NCBI RefSeq assembly: GCF_003001815.1
Contig: NZ_PVMZ01000015.1
Coordinates: 223,269-287,268, forward strand
Length of the DNA stretch: 64,000 nucleotides
Direction of reading: 5' to 3'
Origin: Actinoplanes italicus
GTDB lineage: Bacteria; Actinomycetota; Actinomycetes; Mycobacteriales; Micromonosporaceae
The notes under the pieces were generated by a model. It searched no databases. It had not been told where the DNA came from and saw nothing but the letters and a program-made list of their open reading frames with translations. Both the position numbers and the translations under genes were made by a program. Shown piece after piece: positions 41,357-49,906 of this stretch (the stretch's first letter is position 1; each line of letters begins with the position of its first letter).

Positions 41357-42061
41357 GTGAGACCACAGCAGCTCGGACCCCCGACCCTGGCCGAAGACCT
41401 TCTGCTGCTCCTGTTCCAGCCGTTCGCCGGGTCGGCCGGCACCGGGGCCGTCGCCGGCGAGAGAACACTCCCCTATCTTCTGGGCGGAGCGGTGCTCGCC
41501 GATCTCAGCATCGGTGAGCACGTGCGAACCGTACCCGGATGGAGCGGGTCGACCCGGGTGGAAGCCGTCGCCGAACGGCCACCGGCCGACGAGATCCTGC
41601 TGTCCGTGTGGGACTTTCTCGCTCCGGGGCCTCGCGGCGTCCAGGCGACGCTCGCCGCGATCGGACCGACCCTGCGCCTCCCGGTGCTCGAACGCCTGGT
41701 CGAGCGCGGCGATGTCCGCCGGCCGGCCGGCGCCACGCCCGTCTCCCCCACAGCGCGAATACTGATCGACGGTGGTACGGGACGTCTGGCGGGCCTGCTC
41801 CGCGGCGTACGCGACGTGCTGGCCGGTGACGCCGAGCCGGAACCTCGCGCCGCCGCGCTGGCGGGGCTGCTGTCCGGAAGCGGAACGCTGCCGCAGTTCC
41901 ATCCCGAGATTCCCTGGACCACCGCGACCGTCACCCGTGCCCGGCGCCTGGAGCAGGGCACCTGGGGAGCCGACGCCGCCGCCGAAGCGATCGCCCGCAG
42001 TTTCGCCGCGACCGTCGTCAGCAGCGTGATACTCGCGGCGGTATTGCTGCCCGGACGATGA
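41357..42061 (+). CDS. GPP34 (GOLPH3-like) family protein
   Basis: A 234-residue protein of the GPP34 family, related to the eukaryotic phosphoinositide-binding Golgi protein GOLPH3. Conserved features are the start LAEDLLLLLF, the Gly-rich LLGGAVLADLSI, and the late RARRLEQGTWGADAAAEAI. Bacterial members are of unknown role, common in actinomycetes, and may bind membrane lipids. GTG at 41357; ribosome site GAGGAG. It follows the MerR gene by 63 bases and may be cotranscribed. Confidence 0.8.
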   Translation: MRPQQLGPPTLAEDLLLLLFQPFAGSAGTGAVAGERTLPYLLGGAVLADLSIGEHVRTVPGWSGSTRVEAVAERPPADEILLSVWDFLAPGPRGVQATLAAIGPTLRLPVLERLVERGDVRRPAGATPVSPTARILIDGGTGRLAGLLRGVRDVLAGDAEPEPRAAALAGLLSGSGTLPQFHPEIPWTTATVTRARRLEQGTWGADAAAEAIARSFAATVVSSVILAAVLLPGR

Positions 42062-42163
42062 ACGTGACGCAGGGAGGCCACGTCCGTCTTCCTTCCCCCG
42101 GTCACACGTTCGAGCTACGCGACCCAGGTTCGGACGACGTCGTCCCGCCGCCTTCCTCAGTGA

Positions 42164-42535
42164 CTCGTGTGTCAGCGCGTCCGGCACGTGGGCCGGCTTG
42201 AGCGAGGCGAACTCCTTGCGCAGCACCGGTACGACCTCCTCGCCGAGGATGCTGAGCTGCTCCAGCACCGACTTGAGCGGGAGGCCGGCGTGGTCGAGGT
42301 TGGACAGCTGGCGCTAGTAGTCGCCGGCGTAGTAGCGGAAGCCGAGCGTACGGTCGATCACCTGCTGCGGGCTGCCCACCGTGAGCGGCGTGTCGCGGGT
42401 GAACTCCTCCAGCGAGGGCCGCGTTCGACCGTCCCACGCGTGGACGCAGGGAAGGCCAGCGCAACGCTCGCGGCAGATCCGGATGCTCCACGACGATCCG
42501 ACCCACGTGCTCGATGCTGGGGAAGGACCCCATGG
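42164..42535 (-). pseudogene. Luciferase-like (LLM) monooxygenase C-terminal fragment with in-frame TAG
   Basis: Minus-strand frames contain DTPLTVGSPQQVIDRTLGFRYY followed by GDY, an in-frame TAG (42316-42314), and then RQLSNLDHAGLPLKSVLEQLSILGEEVVPVLRKEFA, the typical C-terminus of LLM-class flavin monooxygenases. Upstream, MGSFPSIEHVGRIVVEH lies in a different frame, indicating a frameshift near 42460. The N-terminal two-thirds is missing. The gene is dead. Confidence 0.75.
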
Positions 42536-42567
42536 TGCCGGTTGCGCGTCACCAACTAGGGGGTGGC

Positions 42568-42598
42568 GCAAATAGGTTTGCTGTGGAAACTTATTTGC
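42568..42598. promoter_or_regulatory. Operator-like inverted repeat abutting 42600 start
   Basis: GCAAATAGGTTT at 42568-42579 and AAACTTATTTGC at 42587-42598 form a 12-bp inverted repeat with one mismatch and a 7-base spacer. The right arm ends one base before the ATG at 42600. The AT-rich site probably overlaps the promoter of the MarR-containing operon, suggesting autoregulation and a very short leader. Confidence 0.6.
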
Positions 42599-42599
42599 C

Positions 42600-43325
42600 A
42601 TGACCACTGACTCGTTGTCCGCCGGCGATGATCCCCGGCGTCTCCTCCTCGACATACGTACCCTGACCAGCCGCGTACGCCGCGACCAGCGCCTGACCTA
42701 CGTGGCGCTGCTGGTCCTGGCCGCGGTGACCTTCGCGGCGATTCCCTTCGACTGGCTTTTCATGACGGTGCATTGCGACGGCAGCGGCTGCACGTTCGCG
42801 CGCCGGGGGATGCTCTACTACTGGCCGCCTGCGCTCCTGCTCGCCTACGCGGCGATCGCGGTCAGCTATGTACGGGCCGCCCGCGCGCGAGGGTTGGGCG
42901 CCCGCGTGCTGCCGTACGCGATCACCGGAGCCGTGACCGCCGTGGTGTTCGCAGCCGCGTACACGGCAGCGGCCGCCTACTTCCCCACCCACCCGCCTTT
43001 CGGCGGTGGCCCGCTTCCCTTCTGGTGGATCGTTCTGGACCGGCTGATCGCACCCTGGGGCCTGATCGGGCTCGCGCTGCTCGTACTGGCCCGCCTCGAA
43101 CGCAACGTCGCGCTGCTGCTGTTCACCCTGGGCTACCTGGTACTGATGCTGCTGGTATCACCAACGACCGACGACACGAACCTGCCGGGCTGGGCTGTCC
43201 CGTCGTTCATGTCAGGAGCGAGCATGCAGCTCCCGTGGTCGATGACGCCGTCCCAGCTCATCATCGGCGCCGCCCTCCTGACGGCCGGGATCGCCTTCTC
43301 CAGAGCACGCCGGAGTCAGCAGTGA
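42600..43325 (+). CDS. Hypothetical polytopic membrane protein
   Basis: A 241-residue protein with about six hydrophobic helices (from about 32). The first loop holds two Cys (HCDGSGC) that could form an extracytoplasmic disulfide. Family unknown. The ATG follows directly on an inverted repeat, so a leaderless transcript is possible. Its stop overlaps the GTG of the regulator gene (GTGA). It probably works with the regulator and hydrolase of the same operon. Confidence 0.72.
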   Translation: MTTDSLSAGDDPRRLLLDIRTLTSRVRRDQRLTYVALLVLAAVTFAAIPFDWLFMTVHCDGSGCTFARRGMLYYWPPALLLAYAAIAVSYVRAARARGLGARVLPYAITGAVTAVVFAAAYTAAAAYFPTHPPFGGGPLPFWWIVLDRLIAPWGLIGLALLVLARLERNVALLLFTLGYLVLMLLVSPTTDDTNLPGWAVPSFMSGASMQLPWSMTPSQLIIGAALLTAGIAFSRARRSQQ

Positions 43326-43669
43326 CCGCCGACACCGACACCCCGGACCCGACCGGCCACCCGGCCACCGGCCTCGACGAGGTCGTGCACCAGCGGATAC
43401 GGCTCGGCATCCTCGCGATCGCGCACGAGGCACGGCGGGTCGAGTTCGGCTACCTGCGCACCCATCTCGACCTGACCGCCGGCAACCTCTCCAAACACCT
43501 GAGCGTGCTGGAGACAGCCGGGCTGGTCGACATCGAGAAGGGATACCAGGGCAAACGCGCACGCACCTGGATCACCCTCACCACCGCCGGGAACACCGCT
43601 CTCGCCGAGGAGATCAGCCACCTGAAGACGCTGATCGCCCGCATCGAAACCACCACGGAGGACCGATGA
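43322..43669 (+). CDS. MarR-like winged-helix regulator
   Basis: A 115-residue DNA-binding protein. The winged-helix core reads RLGILAIAHEARRVEFGYLRTHLDLTAGNLSKHLSVLETAGLVDIEK, with the wing GKRARTWITLT, matching the transcriptional regulator PF13601. GTG start overlaps the upstream stop by four bases, and its own stop overlaps the next ATG (ATGA). It is an operon-encoded regulator and the likely ligand of the inverted repeat at 42568. Confidence 0.85.
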   Translation: MTADTDTPDPTGHPATGLDEVVHQRIRLGILAIAHEARRVEFGYLRTHLDLTAGNLSKHLSVLETAGLVDIEKGYQGKRARTWITLTTAGNTALAEEISHLKTLIARIETTTEDR

Positions 43670-44841
43670 CCCTGAGCCGCCGCCGCCTGCTCGCCGCCAC
43701 CCTCGCTGCCGGGGCCGCCGGATCGCTCGCCACAGCCGGCCCGGCCTCGGCCGTGCCCGGCCGCACCCGCCTCACACTGCCCGCACCGACCGGCCCGTAC
43801 CGGATCGGCACCGTTTCCCTGCACCTCATCGACACGTCGCGCCCCGACCGTGTCGCCGGGCCAGGTCACCACCACGAGCTGATGGCGAGCGTCTGGTACC
43901 CGGCGACGCCCGACGCCCGCCGCTACCCGGCAGCGGTATGGCTGCCGGACACCCCGATGCGTGGACTGCTCACCAACAGCGGTCTCCCGGCCGACGTCGC
44001 CGCGGCGCCGCTCACCGCCGGTCGCGACACGGCCCCAGCACTGCGGGCACTCGGCCGGCGGCCCGTCATCGTGTTCTCCCACGGCGCCAACGGACACCGC
44101 TCCGAAACCACCGTCATCACGCAGGAATTGGCCAGCCACGGCTACGTCGTGGTCACGCTCGACACCACGTACGACGCGTTCACCGAATTCCCCGGCGGTC
44201 GCCTCTCCACCCCCGACGACGACCTGTCGACCACGCCCTGGCACCACGCCTGGGACATCCCGTTCATGCTCGACCGCATCGAGGACATCGCCGCCGGCCG
44301 TAACCCCGACGCAGAGCACCGACGGCTGCCCGCCGGGCTTTCCGAGATCCTCGACATGCGCCGCATCGGCATGTTCGGCTACTCCAAAGGCGGCACCGCG
44401 ACCCCTCTGGCCATGATCGATGACCAGCGGATCCGGGCCGGGCTCAGCCTGGACGGCCCGATGCAATGCCAACCTCCCATCACTACCGACATCGACCGGC
44501 CATTCATGATGATGACCGCCGACTTCACCCGCGCCCCGCACACCAGCGCCGCCGATTTCTGGACGCACCTGCACGGCTGGCGCCGCAACCTGCAAATCGA
44601 CGGCGGCACCGAGATCTCGTTTTCCGACGCGGTGTGGCTCCTCCCGCAGATAGCCCGGCTCACCGGGATGAGCGACGAAGACCTGGCGACCAAGTGGATC
44701 GGAACATTCAGCCCGAACCTAGCGGTCAAGATCCAGCAGACATACCCGCTCGCCTTCTTCGACCTGCACCTACGCCACCGCAGGCAACCCCTGCTCGAAG
44801 GCTCGCGTACGCCATTTCCCGGGGTGCATTTCCTCCCGTGA
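43666..44841 (+). CDS. Secreted alpha/beta hydrolase (PAF-acetylhydrolase-like)
   Basis: A 391-residue exported hydrolase. A twin-arginine-like signal (SRRRLLA, ending PASAVPG) is followed by MASVWYPA, PVIVFSHGANGHRSETT (oxyanion region), and the nucleophile elbow FGYSKGGTAT with Ser at about 243. DDDLSTTPWHHAWDIPF lies in the cap region. The fold resembles platelet-activating factor acetylhydrolase/dienelactone-like enzymes. It is coupled to the regulator by ATGA. The substrate is unknown. Confidence 0.82.
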   Translation: MTLSRRRLLAATLAAGAAGSLATAGPASAVPGRTRLTLPAPTGPYRIGTVSLHLIDTSRPDRVAGPGHHHELMASVWYPATPDARRYPAAVWLPDTPMRGLLTNSGLPADVAAAPLTAGRDTAPALRALGRRPVIVFSHGANGHRSETTVITQELASHGYVVVTLDTTYDAFTEFPGGRLSTPDDDLSTTPWHHAWDIPFMLDRIEDIAAGRNPDAEHRRLPAGLSEILDMRRIGMFGYSKGGTATPLAMIDDQRIRAGLSLDGPMQCQPPITTDIDRPFMMMTADFTRAPHTSAADFWTHLHGWRRNLQIDGGTEISFSDAVWLLPQIARLTGMSDEDLATKWIGTFSPNLAVKIQQTYPLAFFDLHLRHRRQPLLEGSRTPFPGVHFLP

Positions 44842-45172
44842 CCACTCATCGGCATGGTCGGGCGTTGATATCCGCCACATTCCCGAGGCCATGAGGGAAT
44901 GTGCAAATAACGGCTCTGGCGCGCAAACGGTGATCGGGCAGTAATCGTCCTATGTGGTCACCTTCCTGCGCGATCATGATGCCCGTGCGATGCCATCGAG
45001 GCCGTCTTCCCACAGTTGTCTTCGCTGGCCATTGAGGAGGTCGTCGACCTGGGGACGCCCGGTTCCGAGGACAAGGTCTGTGCTGACTCCACGCACCGGG
45101 ATCGGGAAAGCTTCGAAAGTGAAGGCCATCCAGGTACCCGGCACACCTTTCTCATGATGGGACACGCACTAA
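44842..45172. other. Intergenic region, no supported gene
   Basis: 330 bases without a convincing gene. One GTGCAAATAACGG near 44899 shares the GCAAATA half-site of the operator at 42568. A minus-strand open frame (44974-45165) has no ribosome site. Confidence 0.45.
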
Positions 45173-45750
45173 ATGATCTTGGACGTCCTTGACGATCTTG
45201 CCCGGGTGACCGCCGCCACCTCCCCCGCCCAGTGCGCGCTCCCGACCCCCTCCGCGGGGCTGGACGTGCTGGCGCTGCGGCGGCACCTCACCGGCGGGCT
45301 GCTCTACTTCGAGGCCGCCTTCGGCGACCCCGGCGGCGCAAACGACGGAGCCGATCCGCACGCCTACGCGGGGCCCGACGACCTCGAAGCGCTCTCGCGC
45401 GGCTGTCGGCGACCCTGCGGGCCGCCTTGGACGCCGGTGTCGAGACGACCCTCGTGAACGTGCCGCATCTGGGCGGCTCCTTCCCCGGCAGCGTCGTCGT
45501 CGACATGCTGCTGATCGAGGCGGTGACCCACGGGTGGGACCTGGCCCGCGCGATCGGCCGGCCCTGGCAGCCGGACGAGGCGACCGCCGCCCGGGCACTC
45601 GCCTTCTACCGGGCGACCATCAAGCCGCAATGGCGCGGGCCGGGCATGGCGTTCGGCTACGAGGTGCCGGTCGCGGATGACGCGCCCATGATCGACCGGG
45701 TCGTCGCCTTCTCGGGACGCGATCCGGAGTGGACGCCCGGACCGGCCTGA
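45173..45750 (+). pseudogene. TIGR03086-type metal-binding protein, frameshifted
   Basis: The first frame begins MILDVLDDLARVTAATSPAQ and has LDVLALRRHLTGGLLYFEAA. After DDLEALS (about 45395) the frame must change to read RLSATLRAALDAGVETTLVN, then IEAVTHGWDLARAIGRPWQPDEA to the stop at 45750. Joined, this gives about 190 residues, the normal length of TIGR03086 (mycothiol-dependent-type maleylpyruvate isomerase-like) proteins. One small indel near 45395 is implied. It may be a real lesion or a read error. Confidence 0.7.
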
Positions 45751-45872
45751 CCTGGCCGCGACGTCGCGAACGGGGCCAGACCGACCATCAGCGCCGCGGT
45801 GATGACGGCTACACCACTCGCGGTGGACGAACCCCGGGAATCCGCGGGAGATCCGGGCGTTTGCTGGGCCAT
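45657..45872 (-). CDS. Possible small exported or membrane peptide, 71 aa
   Basis: The ATG at 45872 has an AAGGAG site at good spacing. One hydrophobic segment (GVAVITAALMVGLAPFA, about 20-36) lies after a Ser/Pro-rich start, so it could be a signal or membrane anchor. The C-terminal half overlaps the end of the TIGR03086 gene and is not clearly protein-like. Weak case. Confidence 0.3.
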   Translation of the reverse strand: MAQQTPGSPADSRGSSTASGVAVITAALMVGLAPFATSRPGQAGPGVHSGSRPEKATTRSIMGASSATGTS

Positions 45873-46166
45873 GGGCGGGCTCCTTGAACAGGCTGTACGA
45901 GACCGTCGGGCGGACACATCGGGCCGCGATACAACCGTGCCGTTCATCGCCTGAACAGGACATTCGGCGCAAGCATGAACTTCGGCTTGCGCCTTGCGAC
46001 GGAGGTGATCGACGGGAACTGCGTCGCCGGAATGAAATGCCGTCGCCCGGCCACGCCGGCCGGGTCGCGCGGCCACCGGCGTGGGTAGCATCGAATCCGG
46101 TCGCCCGTCGGTATCCCGCCGCGGCATCACCGGCGCGAGTGAACCGGCACGAAGAGGCGCGAGCTG
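45873..46166. other. Intergenic region before sensor kinase
   Basis: About 290 bases without a convincing gene. It presumably holds the promoter of the two-component pair. No clear palindrome is seen. Confidence 0.4.
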
Positions 46167-47483
46167 TTGAGAGTGAAGAGGCAACCCCCAGGGTTCGCCG
46201 GGTCAGCCGAGCGGAGACGCTTCTTCGACGGCTGGGACCGGTGGCTCGACGCGGTGGGACTGAGCACACCGTTCCGGCGTGACTGCGTGGTCGCGGTTGT
46301 TGCAGCCCTCCTGATCGTGGCTCTGTACCTGCTTCCCGGTGGCGCCAAGCCGGACATCTCCGGTAGGGAACATTCGGACGTTCCCATTGTGATTCTGTTG
46401 GCGGCACAGGCCGCGGTCCTGTGTTTCCGCAGGATACGACCGCTCTGGTGCACGGCCTCGGTCCTGGCCCTGCAAGTCGCTCTGGCATCGGCAGCGCACC
46501 CGGGAGAGGGCCTGCGGGGCCTGGCGCTGATCATCGCCGTCTACACCTGCGGCACGCTGCTGTCCGCGGGCCCCGCTTACGCGGTGGCCGCACTCGCGGC
46601 GTTCACGGAGATCGCGAGTTTCGTGGTGCTCAGCGCCATCCCCGCCGCCGAGGCCGCGGACGCCACCGCGTCGCCCTGGGCATTGGTCACTCGGTACTCG
46701 GGGCAGTTCCTCCTGGCGCTGCTGCTGTACGGCACTGCCGCACTGCTGGGCCGCAGCGTCGCGATACGCCGCCGCTACACCGAGGTCGTCGAACTCCGCG
46801 CGGCCGAGGCGGCCGAGAACCTCCGTGTACGCACCGACGCCGCCCTCGCCGTCGAACGCACCCGGATGGCGCGCGAGTTGCACGATGTCGCCGCCCATCA
46901 CCTGACGGCCCTCATCGTTCAAGCCACCGTCGTGGAACGAATGATCGACCACGATCCCGGCGCCGCCCGCCGCGCCGCCGCCGCCATCCGTACGGAGGGA
47001 AAGAGCGCGCTGGGTAATCTGCGGTCGGTGGTGGGTGCCCTGCGAGAGACCATGCCGATCGAGTCGGACACCGCGACCGTGCCGGGACTGCTGGGGATCG
47101 GCGAGCTGGTGGCCGGCCACTCGGACTCCGCGAACCGGCCCACGTTGATCGTGTCGGGAGAACCCTCCGGCCTGTCTGCGGCGGCAGACCTGGCCCTCTA
47201 CCGTGTGACGCAGGAGGCACTCTCCAACGCCCGTGATCACGCGCCTGGCGCCGAGGTGACAATCAGGATCGACCACCGTACGGAGGCCAGCGTGATCGAG
47301 GTTGTCAACGGCCCGCCGCCCGCCGGGGCGGCGCGGGAGGACCGCCACAGCCGCGGATTCGGTCTGATAGGCATGCGGGAGCGGGCCGGTCTGGTCGGCG
47401 CCACCCTGGTCACGGGCCCGACTCCGGACGGCGGCTGGTCGGTCAAGCTGACCGTTCCCCGCACGAGCGGCCAACGTTCATGA
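46167..47483 (+). CDS. NarL-type sensor histidine kinase
   Basis: A 438-residue membrane kinase. About four to six hydrophobic helices cover 33-210. The HisKA_3 dimer helix reads RTRMARELHDVAAHHLTALIVQA with phospho-acceptor His239 (numbered from 46167). The HATPase part has an N-box (TQEALSNARDHA) and a G-box (GFGLIGMRERAGLVG). The start is TTG at 46167 or the GTG at 46173; the ribosome site is weak. It overlaps its response regulator by four bases. The signal is unknown. Confidence 0.87.
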   Translation: MRVKRQPPGFAGSAERRRFFDGWDRWLDAVGLSTPFRRDCVVAVVAALLIVALYLLPGGAKPDISGREHSDVPIVILLAAQAAVLCFRRIRPLWCTASVLALQVALASAAHPGEGLRGLALIIAVYTCGTLLSAGPAYAVAALAAFTEIASFVVLSAIPAAEAADATASPWALVTRYSGQFLLALLLYGTAALLGRSVAIRRRYTEVVELRAAEAAENLRVRTDAALAVERTRMARELHDVAAHHLTALIVQATVVERMIDHDPGAARRAAAAIRTEGKSALGNLRSVVGALRETMPIESDTATVPGLLGIGELVAGHSDSANRPTLIVSGEPSGLSAAADLALYRVTQEALSNARDHAPGAEVTIRIDHRTEASVIEVVNGPPPAGAAREDRHSRGFGLIGMRERAGLVGATLVTGPTPDGGWSVKLTVPRTSGQRS

Positions 47484-48148
47484 TCACGGTGCTGCTGGTC
47501 GACGATCAGCCCCTGCTGCGGGCCGGATTCCGCTCGCTGATCGAGCTGGCCCAGGACATCCAGATCGTCGGCGAGGCGGCCAACGGTCCCGACGCGGTGG
47601 CACTCGCGCGTCGGCTGCGCCCCGACGTCGTGTGCATGGACGTCCGCATGCCGGGCGGCAACGGCCTCGACGCGACCCGAGTCATCGTCAGCGAGATCGA
47701 CCCGCCGCCGGCGGTCCTGGTGCTGACGACCTTCGAGCTCGACGAATACGTGTTCGGAGCCCTTGAAGCCGGCGCAAGCGGCTTTCTGCTCAAGGACACC
47801 GACATGGACGAGCTCATCGAGGGGATCCGCCGCCTGGCCGCCGGTGAGGGACTGGTCGACCAGGCGGTCACCCGCCGCGTGATCGCTGAGTTCGCGCGCC
47901 GGCGCCCGGCCACCCCCGCGCCCGAGACGCCGGTCGATCAGCTCCTGACCTCTCGCGAGGCCGAGATCGTTCGATTGCTCGCGGAAGGCCTGTCCAACGC
48001 CGAGATCGCGGCCGAACTCGTCGTCGAGGTCAGCACCGTGAAGAGCCATCTCAGGCGGGCCATGGCAAAGATCGGCGCCCGCGACCGGCTTCAGACCGTC
48101 ATCTGGGCCTACCGCCACGGCGTCGCGCCCCTTCACGACCCGGCCTGA
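47480..48148 (+). CDS. NarL/LuxR-type response regulator
   Basis: A 222-residue regulator paired with the kinase just upstream. The receiver domain has acidic pocket DDQ and phospho-Asp54 in CMDVRMPGGNG, with Thr and Lys at the expected switch positions (LTTFE, LLKDT). The LuxR DNA-binding domain (about 153-215) reads LTSREAEIVRLLAEGLSNAEIAAEL...VSTVKSHLRRAMAKIGARDR. It should act as a phosphorylation-dependent activator. Target genes are not evident nearby. Confidence 0.9.
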   Translation: MITVLLVDDQPLLRAGFRSLIELAQDIQIVGEAANGPDAVALARRLRPDVVCMDVRMPGGNGLDATRVIVSEIDPPPAVLVLTTFELDEYVFGALEAGASGFLLKDTDMDELIEGIRRLAAGEGLVDQAVTRRVIAEFARRRPATPAPETPVDQLLTSREAEIVRLLAEGLSNAEIAAELVVEVSTVKSHLRRAMAKIGARDRLQTVIWAYRHGVAPLHDPA

Positions 48149-48173
48149 GACGGCGTGGTCTTCGCCGCGGACC

Positions 48174-49058
48174 TCAGGCCTCCAACGCGGGCCGGTCCCA
48201 GTCGGCCAGGTCGGCGGCGGCCGCATAGGTCGCGCGGAGGAACTCGAGGAGTGTCCGGTCGGGATCGGGCGAATCGGCGACCGTCTCGTACGGGAGCACG
48301 CACTCGCGCAGGGTGTTGTCGTAGTACGCCGACGTGCGCTCCTGGTAGCCCGGCGGCTCCGGATACGCGTACGCGTAGAAGGCGCCCTCCTCACCACCGC
48401 CCGGCCAGAAACCGAAGCTGGCCAGCTCGTGCGAATAGCCCTCGTGCATGACCGACGGCGGACAGTTGGGCACGCCGCCCGGGTGTGGCGGAGCGCCCCG
48501 GCCGGAGAAACGGGTGTAAGCCAGATCCATCGCGCCCCAGAAGAAGTGAACCGGGCTCGCCTTGCCGACGAACTCGGACCTGAAACGGCCCAGCACCCGC
48601 TCGGCCTGCAGCAGTTGCCGCCAGAACAGTCGCGCGGCCTCCCCGTCGTACGAGCAGTTCCGGAAGTCCTCAGCGAAGGGGACCGCCGGCTCGACCTCAT
48701 TGGGCACCGGGTGAATGCTCGGCTCGAGGCCGAGCGCGGCCAACGCCTCGAAGGTCTCGACGTAAAAAGTCGCGACGGGCTTCGGTTCGAGGACCACCTC
48801 CCGCGAGCCGCCCTCGCTGGTACGCACCCGCAGCCGCTCGTCGACGAAGTCGAACTCGATGTCGAAGACGCCCCTGTCGTACGGCACAGCCGAGGTGGTC
48901 AGGCCGCGGGCAGTGGGATAGAGCGTGACGTGCCACCAGTGGTTGGCCGTCGGCGCGTACGCCATCCGGATCTTGCCGACGATCTGGGTCCACATGTGCA
49001 GGGTGTCGCGGGTCTGGGTCCAGTCGGCCACGCGCAGCCGGGGCCAGGTCTTCTCCAT
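48174..49058 (-). CDS. DUF5996 protein
   Basis: A 294-residue protein with WPRLRVADWTQTRDTLHMWTQIVGKIRM at the start and NHWWHVTLYPTARGL next, the DUF5996 pattern. Later, FWGAMDLAYTRFSGRGAPPHPG and YSHELASFGFWPGG are also typical. Role unknown. It is cotranscribed with the upstream hydrolase (5-base gap). The ATG at 49058 is chosen; the longer reading to 49259 overlaps the hydrolase and is not used. Confidence 0.82.
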   Translation of the reverse strand: MEKTWPRLRVADWTQTRDTLHMWTQIVGKIRMAYAPTANHWWHVTLYPTARGLTTSAVPYDRGVFDIEFDFVDERLRVRTSEGGSREVVLEPKPVATFYVETFEALAALGLEPSIHPVPNEVEPAVPFAEDFRNCSYDGEAARLFWRQLLQAERVLGRFRSEFVGKASPVHFFWGAMDLAYTRFSGRGAPPHPGGVPNCPPSVMHEGYSHELASFGFWPGGGEEGAFYAYAYPEPPGYQERTSAYYDNTLRECVLPYETVADSPDPDRTLLEFLRATYAAAADLADWDRPALEA

Positions 49059-49063
49059 CGCCG

Positions 49064-49768
49064 TCAGCCGATCGATCGGGCGGCGTCGAGGATGAGTTCG
49101 GCTACCGCGACCGGCTCCGAGGCGGGGATGGCATGCGACGCGCCGGCGAGCTCCACGGCGGCGCGGGCGCCGGCACGCTTCGCCATGAAGCGGTGGGCCT
49201 CGAGCGGGATGTTGTAGTCGAGTTCCGGGTAGATGAACCAGGACGGCACGCTGTTCCACGCCGGCTCGCCGGATCCCTCGTTGAGCGCAGTGGTGTTCAG
49301 CGGACGTTGAGCGGCCGCGTCGACGGCGGCCCGATCGGCTGGGAGGTCGGCGCTGAACTGAGCGTGGAACCTGTCCTGCCGGATGTACAGGTCGACCGTT
49401 CCGTCGGCCAGGGGAACCTCCTGCAGGGTCTCCCCCAGGGTGCTGCCGGGGAACTTGCCGGACAACGCGCCGATGCTCTCACCTGCTTCGGGCGCGAAGG
49501 CGGCGACGAAAACGAGCGCCTTGACGTGCTCATGACCGATGGCCGCGTTCGAGATGACCGCCCCGCCGTACGAGTGGCCGACCAGCACGACCGGCCCTTC
49601 GATGGTGCTCAGGACGCTGGAGACGACGGCCGCGTCACCGGACAGGCTGCGCAGCGGATTGGGCGCGGCGACGACCCGGTAGCGGTCGTCGTGCAGCCGC
49701 TGGATGACGCCGCCCCAGCTGGCGGACTCGGCGAACGCGCCGTGGACCAGGACGATGGTGGGATTCAT
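49064..49768 (-). CDS. Alpha/beta hydrolase of the RsbQ/esterase type
   Basis: A 234-residue hydrolase without signal. VLVHGAFAESASWGG (oxyanion), the nucleophile elbow VGHSYGGAVISN and the His in LAGASHAIPASEP form the triad. The start MNPTIVLVHG at 49768 has a GAGGAAC site; an upstream in-frame ATG at 49783 is weaker. It is the first gene of a two-gene operon with DUF5996, preceded by a MerR-type promoter. The substrate is unknown. Confidence 0.85.
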   Translation of the reverse strand: MNPTIVLVHGAFAESASWGGVIQRLHDDRYRVVAAPNPLRSLSGDAAVVSSVLSTIEGPVVLVGHSYGGAVISNAAIGHEHVKALVFVAAFAPEAGESIGALSGKFPGSTLGETLQEVPLADGTVDLYIRQDRFHAQFSADLPADRAAVDAAAQRPLNTTALNEGSGEPAWNSVPSWFIYPELDYNIPLEAHRFMAKRAGARAAVELAGASHAIPASEPVAVAELILDAARSIG

Positions 49769-49832
49769 GACAGTTCCTCTCATCGGCTCGGCTCCCGGCC
49801 GGCTCAGGTGGCGGGATTGCCGTCCAGATCCC

Positions 49833-49863
49833 AGGAGACACCCTGTTCTGCGAACAGGGTCAA
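49833..49863 (-). promoter_or_regulatory. MerR-type promoter D with perfect palindrome
   Basis: ACCCTGTTC-TGC-GAACAGGGT at 49840-49860 is a perfect 9-3-9 inverted repeat. On the minus strand, TTGACC (49863-49858), a 19-bp spacer and TCTCCT (49838-49833) give MerR promoter geometry. The operator differs from sites A-C, so a different MerR protein, not in this window, probably acts on it. Confidence 0.65.
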
Positions 49864-49906
49864 GGCTGAGCGGCTCCTCGTGCCGCTCGCCGGAACCGAC
49901 GTTACG

